This document shows positions 26,772-32,643 of a stretch of 32,643 nt of DNA, in pieces. The notes below the pieces were generated by a model, which was given only the letters and a program-made list of their open reading frames with translations, did no database searches and was not told the origin of the DNA. Source of the stretch: Phycisphaerales bacterium. GTDB taxonomy: Bacteria; Planctomycetota; Phycisphaerae; WQYP01. Position 1 is the first letter of the stretch; each line of letters starts with the position of its first letter. Location: positions 1 to 32,643 of the forward strand of contig JABEVB010000185.1 in the NCBI GenBank assembly GCA_013044165.1, in the 5' to 3' direction. Position numbers and translations under genes: made by a program.

Positions 26772-29111
26772 CTACTTGCCCTGCAGCGCGGCATATTCCA
26801 CAATGTTGCGCGCCAGCGCCACCGACGACTTCGGCGAATAACCCAAGATGCCCCACGTATGGGTTCCCAACAGGCCGCTGGTGATGTCGGTTTGCGAAAA
26901 TATCACACCCCAACGCCGGCCAATTTTAATGCCTAAAAGCCCCGGCTTGCTCCTGATGCCTTTGGTGCTCACATAAAACCGGCGGTACGTCACCTTGCTT
27001 GCATCCACCCCGCCCGGAACTTTGCCGGTGATCATCGGCGCATCGTCCGGAATCTTTTGCAATGGCTCATGCGGAAACGCCTTCATCATTAATTGCGTAA
27101 ATCCGTTGGCAAACTCAGGATGCCCCCCGCAGCCATCCGCAAACAACAGGCCCCCTTTGTTGATGTACTTTTGTATCTCTGCGACTTCCTGCGGGCTGAC
27201 ATGAAAGCCATCCGTGCCGGTCATGTGCAACATGCCAAGCCCGCAAGCGGCCGCATGATCCAGGCTTACAGTCGAGAGATTCACTTTCGTCGCGGCGTCG
27301 GCGGCGAGAATCTTCGCCAGACGAGGCCACGCACCAGGCTCGGGGTTCCAGTTGCCCGCATAAGAGAGTTGCCCAATGGAAATGCTTCGAGCCGGCGCGC
27401 CGGTGGCCTCCGGCACTTCCAGCGTCTGCAGGCGGTTGCCAAGCGAACCTTTGCCGGTCGCATAGAGGTACAGGTTCAGTGGAAGATGCCAGTAGCTTGT
27501 CTGGTTTAGTGCGTTACGCTGCCAGATCGAGCCAAGATCGTTGGGACATATCAGCCAGACATAGCGCGCACCATTGGAAAGACCCAGCATGGGCACATAA
27601 AAGTGAAACCAGGGCTGCATGTGGTACAAGTCGCTCTTGATGGTCAGGGTCTTGTATTCGTAGCCGTTGCGCACCACTTCACGGCCATAACGAATCATCG
27701 CCCCGCGAAATTGCATGGAGTCTTCATTGGGCGAGCAGAGCACCAGCCCGCCGGCATTGACGTAGCGGCGCAGTTTCTGAATCTGCACCTTGGTGAATTT
27801 CGGATCGTTATTGCCGGTGATATACAGAATCGGGCTGTTGAGCCAATCGCTCAGGGGGGCATTGATATTCGCCACCTGCCAGTTGAGCGGGGTTTCAGTT
27901 TGCTTGCTGACCCATTCGACCATGTTGGCCACATCCCGCTGGCGCGCGTTCCAGCGGCCGAAGTACGCTTTGTTATATTGGAGCTTGTTGATAAACACCG
28001 GGTTAAGCCCGCGTACCAATATCAGCAGTGCGTATGCCGTGCCGACAGGGTCGCCTCCCGCCGACAGAAAGTGCGGCGACCAGGACCCATCTGGATGCTG
28101 CAGGTGAACCAGGGTGGCGGCAAACGCTTTATACCAGTTGTGCCCGCCAAACCGCTGCAGGCCCGAAGCCAGACCGACGCGTTCATAGCCATACATCTCA
28201 TATTGATTCTTCATTTTGGGATCGAAATGGGCATTCATCCAGGCCAGCGCCCGCTCAACGTTGGGATCCACCAATGGTTTATTGGTGTGACGGCGGGCGA
28301 GAAATTCGTCGGCAATCAGCAGGCTGGCCACACCCGCGGGTGTGAAGATGCCTTCCTGAACATCCGGCGTGTTGCCATCCCCATTGTTCGCAAGGTCATA
28401 CCACCAGGAACCATTGGCGTGCTGCGTCTTGCGCCAGTGGTCGGCGGTAAGCTGCCAGTAAAGCTGCGGCACGCCGATGCCATAGTCGGCCACGGCCCAC
28501 ATGCCCAGAATGCCATATTGCGAATTGGAATTGTCCCAAAAGTTAGATTTAAGCGGCATCGTCTTGGTGGTAAACGGCGTACCCCAGCCATACGAATAGG
28601 CCCCATTGTAATGCAGGCTGTGCAGCAGATAGTCATAATCCCACGCCATCGTTGCGCGATATTGCGGCTTTTTGGGCAGCAGAGCGATCGCATTGGCCTG
28701 AAAGCTTGTGGAGTAGGTGGTATTATTATGATTGTTCAACAGAAACTCAATGGCGCTTTTCATCTTGCCGCTGAAGATGTCAAGCTTTTGCAGGTGCAGG
28801 CTCTGCTGCACATCGAGCAGAGCCTCGGTAACCAATGCCGATTCGCCAAGAAACTGCGGCATCTTTTCCTGCCAAGGCCCCAATACACCGCGTTCCCAAT
28901 GCTTCTGCGGCAGATCTTGCTTGAGCAGATAGTCCACCGCTTTATCAATGGCCGCAATAACCTGCTTGCTCGAAACTTGCCCAGCGGCGGAGTCTGCGGC
29001 GCGAGCCATTGCGATGGGCCACAGCAACATAAGAATAGTGGCCGCAGTCCACCAGTGATGATGGCGAGTCTTCAAGAAGCAAGCCTCCGGGTAACGGTTG
29101 CGCACGGTCAT
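26772..29111 (-). CDS. DUF4159 protein with N-terminal squalene-cyclase-like toroid (copy 1)
   Basis: Secreted protein of about 779 residues. The track starts at a GTG at 29123; the ATG four codons later (29111) is preferred. A signal peptide (WWTAATILMLLWPIAMARA) is followed by an all-alpha toroid domain (about 45-340) with prenyltransferase/squalene-oxidase-like repeats such as ALAWMNAHFDPK and HPDGSWSPHFL. The C-terminal half (about 400-779) is DUF4159, a GATase/ThuA-like fold, with YIPNKGG-type motifs (here YINKGGLLFADGCGGHPEF). Biochemical function is unknown. Its last 325 bases are almost identical to copy 2, though the rest has diverged. An operator-like palindrome covers its -10 region. 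Confidence 0.85.
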   Translation of the reverse strand: MTVRNRYPEACFLKTRHHHWWTAATILMLLWPIAMARAADSAAGQVSSKQVIAAIDKAVDYLLKQDLPQKHWERGVLGPWQEKMPQFLGESALVTEALLDVQQSLHLQKLDIFSGKMKSAIEFLLNNHNNTTYSTSFQANAIALLPKKPQYRATMAWDYDYLLHSLHYNGAYSYGWGTPFTTKTMPLKSNFWDNSNSQYGILGMWAVADYGIGVPQLYWQLTADHWRKTQHANGSWWYDLANNGDGNTPDVQEGIFTPAGVASLLIADEFLARRHTNKPLVDPNVERALAWMNAHFDPKMKNQYEMYGYERVGLASGLQRFGGHNWYKAFAATLVHLQHPDGSWSPHFLSAGGDPVGTAYALLILVRGLNPVFINKLQYNKAYFGRWNARQRDVANMVEWVSKQTETPLNWQVANINAPLSDWLNSPILYITGNNDPKFTKVQIQKLRRYVNAGGLVLCSPNEDSMQFRGAMIRYGREVVRNGYEYKTLTIKSDLYHMQPWFHFYVPMLGLSNGARYVWLICPNDLGSIWQRNALNQTSYWHLPLNLYLYATGKGSLGNRLQTLEVPEATGAPARSISIGQLSYAGNWNPEPGAWPRLAKILAADAATKVNLSTVSLDHAAACGLGMLHMTGTDGFHVSPQEVAEIQKYINKGGLLFADGCGGHPEFANGFTQLMMKAFPHEPLQKIPDDAPMITGKVPGGVDASKVTYRRFYVSTKGIRSKPGLLGIKIGRRWGVIFSQTDITSGLLGTHTWGILGYSPKSSVALARNIVEYAALQGK

Positions 29112-29131
29112 GAACCTTGGCACGCAACCTC

Positions 29132-29151
29132 ATGGTTAAATACTATACCAT
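29132..29151 (-). promoter_or_regulatory. Operator-like palindrome over the -10 box of DUF4159 copy 1
   Basis: ATGGTTAAATACTATACCAT pairs at 7 of 10 positions about its centre. On the minus strand it contains TATAGT (29147-29142), a plausible -10; no clear -35 is visible. The core GGTTAAATACTATACC is exactly repeated upstream of copy 2. Confidence 0.5.
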
Positions 29152-29454
29152 ACCTGTACTCATTCACGCCAGACACGCGGCGATGAATCATTCAAAATAG
29201 CCTCGCAGGCGGCGGACCTGCCACCACCACGACGCACCGACGATTGAACCGCGATTTTTAACCGCGAAGGCGCCAAGACCCGAAGAATAATAAATCTAAG
29301 TATCTCAATATAATAATCTGAGTAATCTGTAAATTGCCCGGTCGTCTCGGCGATCTCGGAGACCTCTGTGGCAGATATTCCGTCGGTCACCGCTGCTCCC
29401 CCGCAAATCAGGCAACATGCCTGCGGTACGATAGTGATCCCTGCATCCCAAGAG
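29152..29454. other. Intergenic region between the two DUF4159 genes
   Basis: About 300 bases without a gene. It holds AT-rich sequence (29285-29335), a dispersed-repeat piece (29261-29284) and a 6-bp hairpin CAGGCA-aca-TGCCTG (29410-29424 region) without a U-tract downstream of copy 2. No promoter other than that of copy 1 at its left end is evident. Confidence 0.4.
29261..29284. repeat. Dispersed intergenic repeat fragment (copy A)
   Basis: ACCGCGAAGGCGCCAAGACC is the reverse complement, with few changes, of the sequence at 32182-32206. This wording is familiar from planctomycete intergenic regions. Function unknown. Confidence 0.4.
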
Positions 29455-31626
29455 CTACTTTTTGCTCCGGCCGGCATATTCCACAATATTGCGAGCCAGC
29501 GCCACCGACGACTTGGGCGAATAACCCAGGATGCCCCACGTATGGGTTCCCAGCAGGCCGCTGGTGATGTCGGTTTGCGAAAATATCACACCCCAACGCT
29601 GGCCAATCTTAATGCCCAAAAGCCCCGGCTTGCTCTTGATGCCTTTGGTGCTCACATAAAACCTGCGGTACGTCACCTTGCTTGCATCCACCCCGCCCGG
29701 AACTTTGCCGGTGATAAACGGCGCATCGTCCGGAATCTTTTGCAATGGCTCATGCGGAAACACCTTCATCATCAATTGTGTAAACCCATTGGTGAACTCG
29801 GGATTTCCACCGGTTCCATCCGCAAACAACACCCCCCCTTTTTGAATGTACTGCCGCAGTGCCGCGACATCTTTATCCGACAGGTGCAAACCGTTGGTGC
29901 CGGTCAGGTGCAGAATGGGCACATCGGCCGCGCCGGCTGCAGCGATATCCACGGTCGAGAGTACCGCGTCTGTCCTGGCATCCGCGGCCAGCAGCTTGGT
30001 CAGCCGCGGCCAAGCCCCTGGTTCCGGGTTCCAGTTACCCGGATATTGCACCAGCCCGATCTTGATCGTGCGCAGAGGTGGCTTGGCGGCCACGGGCACG
30101 GCCGTCGAATGCAGCCGGTCGGCGAGCGAGCCTTTGCCGGTGGCATAAAGATAGAGATTAAGTGGAAACTCCCAGAAACTCCTCTGGCTCAATGCCTGCC
30201 GCTCCCAGATCGCCCCCAGGTCGCCCGGGCATACCAGCCAGAGATAGCGCGCACCATTGGAAAGCGCCAGCACATTCATATGCATGTGGTACCAGGGCTG
30301 CATATTAAAGAGATCGCTTTTATTCGTAAGCCTTTGAAACTCATACTGCCTGTTGACAACCTCACGGCCATATTTAATCATGGCCCGCTGAAATGCGATG
30401 GAACTGTTGTTGCACGAGCACAAGACCAGGCCCCCGGCATCCACATAGCGCCGCAGCTTGGCGATTTGCTCTGGGGTGAATTTTGGATCTTTCTCTCCGC
30501 TGATATACAGAATAGGGCTGTTGCGCCAGTCGCTCAGGGGGGCGTTGATACTGGCCACCTGCCAGTTAAACGGCGCTTCGGTCTGCTTGCTGATCCATTC
30601 AACCATGTTGGCAACATCCCGCTGGCGGGCGTTCCAGTCGCCAAAATAGGGCTTGTTGTACTGCAGCTTGTTGCAAAGCACCGGGTTAAGCCCGCGATCC
30701 AATATCAGCAGAGCATACGCGGTACCCAGGCAATAGTGCTGGTTGGGCCAGAAAGTCGTGACCCAACTGCCGTTGACCTGCTGGTGTTGAAGCAGCGTGC
30801 GGGCAAAATCCTCGTACCAGTTATGCCCGCCAAACCGCTGCAGGCCCGAAGCCAGACCCACACGCTCATAACCGTACATGGTGTAAAGCTCCGACAACTG
30901 CGGCTGAAAGTGCCCATCAATCCATTTCAAGCCACGCTCCAAGCTTGGGTCACGAAAGCGGCGGTCGGTATTTCGCCGGGCCAGGTACTCGTCGCATATC
31001 AGCAGGCTCGCAACGCCTGCCGGGGTCATCTGCATCGGTTCGAGACGATTGGGCATATACCACCAGGTGCCATCGGGCTGCTGCGTTCTGCGCCAGTAGT
31101 TGGCGGCGATCATCCAGTATTTTTCCGGTATACTCAGGCCATAATCCGCAGCGGTCCACATGCCCAAAATGCCGTACTGCGTGTTGGAATTATCGCCCCC
31201 AAACGGATCGTTGCGCCCGGCCTGCACGGGCGCTGGGTATATGATGTAGCCATAGCTGCCATCCCGGTTGAGGCTGCGCAATAAGTAATCGGCATCCCAC
31301 TCGAGCACCTTGCGATACTGCGTTTTTTTGGGCAGCAGGCCCATCACCGCCGCCTGAAAGCTCGCCACGTACGTGGTGCTGTCGCGATGGTCCACCAAAA
31401 AGCGGATGGCGCTTTTCATGGGGTCTTTAAAGATATTCAATTCCTTCAGATGCAGGCTCTGCTGAACATCCAGCAGCGCTTCGGTCGCCAGGGCCGATTC
31501 ACCCAGATATTGTGGGATCAGCTTGCCATTGAGGCCCCCATTAACCACCCCCTGTTCCCAGTGTGTGCCGGGCTTATTTCTGGAAAGCAGATAGTGCACA
31601 CCCTTACGAATGGCCTGCACCACCAA
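29455..31626 (-). CDS. DUF4159 protein with toroid domain (copy 2), probably defective at its 5' end
   Basis: 723-residue open frame, a tandem paralogue of copy 1 with the same toroid plus DUF4159 architecture and no interruption in the body. The frame begins at a TTG that corresponds to residue 50 or so of the ancestral protein, after the signal peptide. Upstream, the homologous signal-peptide sequence is still readable but contains an in-frame TAG (31713-31711), and the ATG of copy 1 is TTG here (31776-31774). As it stands the product would start without an export signal. Either it is a recent pseudogene or it is made at low level from the TTG. The C-terminal 107 residues are almost identical to copy 1. 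Confidence 0.75.
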   Translation of the reverse strand: MVVQAIRKGVHYLLSRNKPGTHWEQGVVNGGLNGKLIPQYLGESALATEALLDVQQSLHLKELNIFKDPMKSAIRFLVDHRDSTTYVASFQAAVMGLLPKKTQYRKVLEWDADYLLRSLNRDGSYGYIIYPAPVQAGRNDPFGGDNSNTQYGILGMWTAADYGLSIPEKYWMIAANYWRRTQQPDGTWWYMPNRLEPMQMTPAGVASLLICDEYLARRNTDRRFRDPSLERGLKWIDGHFQPQLSELYTMYGYERVGLASGLQRFGGHNWYEDFARTLLQHQQVNGSWVTTFWPNQHYCLGTAYALLILDRGLNPVLCNKLQYNKPYFGDWNARQRDVANMVEWISKQTEAPFNWQVASINAPLSDWRNSPILYISGEKDPKFTPEQIAKLRRYVDAGGLVLCSCNNSSIAFQRAMIKYGREVVNRQYEFQRLTNKSDLFNMQPWYHMHMNVLALSNGARYLWLVCPGDLGAIWERQALSQRSFWEFPLNLYLYATGKGSLADRLHSTAVPVAAKPPLRTIKIGLVQYPGNWNPEPGAWPRLTKLLAADARTDAVLSTVDIAAAGAADVPILHLTGTNGLHLSDKDVAALRQYIQKGGVLFADGTGGNPEFTNGFTQLMMKVFPHEPLQKIPDDAPFITGKVPGGVDASKVTYRRFYVSTKGIKSKPGLLGIKIGQRWGVIFSQTDITSGLLGTHTWGILGYSPKSSVALARNIVEYAGRSKK

Positions 31627-31776
31627 TTTACTGGAAACCTGTGGCCCAACGGGTTCGGCCGCTTGGCCTGTTGCGATGGGGCACAGCAGCGTAAGAATGA
31701 TGGCCGCAGTCTACCTGTAGTTATGATGGCGAGTATTCAAGAAGCAAACCTCCGGGTCATCGTTACGCTCGGTCAA
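31627..31776 (-). pseudogene. Decayed signal-peptide region of DUF4159 copy 2
   Basis: In frame with copy 2, this reads LTERNDDPEVCFLNTRHHNYR, stop, TAAIILTLLCPIATGQAAEP. Copy 1 has the matching MTVRN ... CFLKTRHHHWWTAATILMLLWPIA. A W-to-stop change (tgg to tag), one inserted codon and loss of ATG distinguish it. Confidence 0.75.
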
Positions 31777-31781
31777 GAGCC

Positions 31782-31834
31782 TTAGAGCCTGTTTGAAAAG
31801 GCTGGTGCGGTCGGAGTTTTCAAACAGGCTCTTA
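31782..31834. mobile_element. Miniature inverted-repeat element (47 bp) with TTA target duplication
   Basis: GAGCCTGTTTGAAAA (31785-31799) and TTTTCAAACAGGCTC (31817-31831) are perfect 15-base inverted ends around a 17-base centre. TTA flanks each side (31782-31784, 31832-31834), fitting the TNA duplications of IS5-family groups. Copy 1 of the DUF4159 gene lacks the element at the matching place in its leader, so this is an insertion. Confidence 0.75.
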
Positions 31835-31846
31835 GCACGCAATCTC

Positions 31847-31866
31847 ATGGTTAAATACTATACCGC
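31847..31866 (-). promoter_or_regulatory. Operator-like sequence upstream of DUF4159 copy 2
   Basis: ATGGTTAAATACTATACC is identical to the copy 1 site, including the TATAGT -10 on the minus strand; the last two bases of the palindrome differ (GC instead of AT). Conserved even though the gene below it looks damaged. Confidence 0.5.
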
Positions 31867-31913
31867 GCCGTACCCCATGTATGCCAGACTCTTGGGCAGC
31901 GCAACCTGCTCAC

Positions 31914-32055
31914 GGGCCTGTGACAGTTTCTGCCAAAGGCCTAAGGATGGGAAAATATGAACGAACCAGGCCAGTTGTGGTGCAGGCTTCCAGCCTGCTG
32001 CCAGTTTTAGCAGGCAAGATGCCCGCACGGCAACCGCAGAAACTGTCACAGGCCC
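31914..32055. mobile_element. 142-base element with 20-base perfect inverted ends
   Basis: GGGCCTGTGACAGTTTCTGC (31914-31933) is the exact reverse complement of 32036-32055. Inside are two short hairpins: GCAGGCT-tcc-AGCCTGC (31982-31998) and GGCA-aga-TGCC (32013-32023). No coding sequence and no obvious target duplication. It may be a MITE or a long RNA/DNA hairpin. Confidence 0.6.
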
Positions 32056-32181
32056 CCTGCGGACCGCAAGATGGCCGATGGGGTCTATGCCACGAACCGT
32101 CAATTTCTTCGCAGCTTGCACAGATTTTTTGTGTAGCGTTTTCTAGCACAATTCCTCAAAAATCCGTTCCTTTCCATTATC

Positions 32182-32206
32182 TCCGCGTCTTGGCGCCTCC
32201 GCGTGA
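32182..32206. repeat. Dispersed intergenic repeat fragment (copy B)
   Basis: TCCGCGTCTTGGCGCCTCCG is an inverted relative of the fragment at 29261-29284. No gene is evident between the 142-base element and the promoter at 32434. Confidence 0.4.
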
Positions 32207-32433
32207 CGTTTTGGTTGCGGCTGAGCCGCGCTGGGAGTTTGGAGTGCCAGGCGGGTGCACCTGCTCGTAAAATAATGTTACAGCCGTGCCATACAAAGCG
32301 CCTCGGCTCGCTGAAAAAATGCGCCGCGACGTAACCTTTTTTTGGCTAAAATTCATTAACAAGAATAATTTAGTGGTTTTTGCCTCCTCGGCATGGCAAG
32401 GGCAGCGACTTTAAAAAATCCAGAATTTTCCTC

Positions 32434-32461
32434 TTGACAATCGGGCTTTGATGGTTATAAT
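32434..32461 (+). promoter_or_regulatory. Consensus sigma-70 promoter
   Basis: TTGACA (32434-32439) and TATAAT (32456-32461) are both perfect and separated by 16 bases, in an AT-rich pocket. Expected start site is near 32468. It drives transcription to the right. The first ATG (32508) opens only eight codons before a stop, and then a mobile element begins at 32551. Confidence 0.75.
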
Positions 32462-32466
32462 TTATT

Positions 32467-32486
32467 GTGATTAAATACTTAACCAC
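32467..32486. promoter_or_regulatory. Operator-like palindrome at the start site of the right-edge promoter
   Basis: GTGATTAAATACTTAACCAC pairs at 8 of 10 positions about its centre and sits at +1 of the consensus promoter. It is the best-formed member of the operator set seen upstream of the CAZyme and DUF4159 genes. Confidence 0.55.
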
Positions 32487-32550
32487 GACGAGCGCCAGCG
32501 TGCTTCTATGACGTGTGCGTTTTGGGAAAATTAGCTCTGGTGACCTCTTA

Positions 32551-32643
32551 GAGCCTGTTTGAAAAGGCTGGTGCGGTCGGATTGCGGCCCAAGGTGGCCG
32601 GATGCAAGGCCGCAGCTCCGAGGCATATTCGAAAATATGGCGA
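32551..32643. mobile_element. Left part of a palindromic/IS-like element, cut by the window edge
   Basis: Starts with the same GAGCCTGTTTGAAAA end and is preceded by TTA; 34 bases are identical to the 31782 element before they diverge. It then continues with GC-rich sequence and a short hairpin CATATT-cgaa-AATATG near the edge. The rest lies outside the window. Confidence 0.6.

Noticed and set aside
29410-29424. Hairpin CAGGCAACATGCCTG as terminator of DUF4159 copy 2
   Set aside because: Short stem with no U-tract on the minus strand.
27603-31284. Long plus-strand frames (527 and 638 residues) opposite the DUF4159 genes
   Set aside because: They are antisense shadows of two homologous genes with strong codon bias; residue composition is unlike real proteins and no domains are recognisable.
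31858-32149. Small frames (79-129 residues) near the right end
   Set aside because: They run through the inverted-repeat element and intergenic repeats, so their coding appearance is an artefact.
32277-32342. Possible small RNA ending in TTTTTTT
   Set aside because: Only 5-bp GTTAC/GTAAC pairing across about 50 bases; too weak to call a terminator or ncRNA.
1-32643. CRISPR array, tRNA or rRNA genes
   Set aside because: No regularly spaced direct repeats and no recognisable tRNA or rRNA segments were seen on reading.

Overview
The window reads as a chromosomal segment of a GC-rich environmental bacterium, most likely a planctomycete (Phycisphaerae-like). This assignment is inference. It rests on the combination of DUF4159/toroid-domain proteins, a GH92 enzyme with lectin-like C-terminal domains, a YebC protein, a DUF3417-type glucan phosphorylase, and typical planctomycete intergenic repeats. 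No rRNA, tRNA or CRISPR array was found.

Bases 1-7200 (minus strand) hold an envelope-stress or efflux operon. From upstream to downstream it encodes a PepSY lipoprotein with a His/Asp-rich tail, an OmpR-type response regulator, a histidine kinase, a TolC-like lipoprotein, a HlyD-like adaptor and an RND pump that runs off the left edge. From the regulator down to the pump the genes overlap by 4-8 bases or sit 4 bases apart. A strong hairpin abuts the regulator start codon. Bases 7600-17000 hold YebC, polyphosphate kinase 1, a three-gene cassette (flavin-dependent halogenase-like oxidoreductase, complete ketosynthase, ketosynthase-like partner) that resembles part of an aryl-polyene/flexirubin or type II PKS pathway, and an alpha-glucan phosphorylase.

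Bases 17600-32643 form a carbohydrate-use locus: a secreted esterase, a GH92 alpha-mannosidase split by a frameshift from its lectin-like C-terminus, two tandem GH5-like enzymes, a LacI regulator, and two tandem DUF4159 proteins. Short AT-rich palindromes with the core TAAnTATTTA lie upstream of the esterase, lacI and both DUF4159 genes, at a perfect sigma-70 promoter at the right edge, and in variant form over the GH92 promoter. They look like operators of one regulon, probably controlled by the LacI protein. The second DUF4159 copy appears to be decaying: its ATG has become TTG, its signal peptide carries an in-frame stop, and a small IS-derived element sits just upstream. The right edge is rich in small mobile repeats, including one 142-base element with 20-base inverted ends and the start of a larger element cut by the window.
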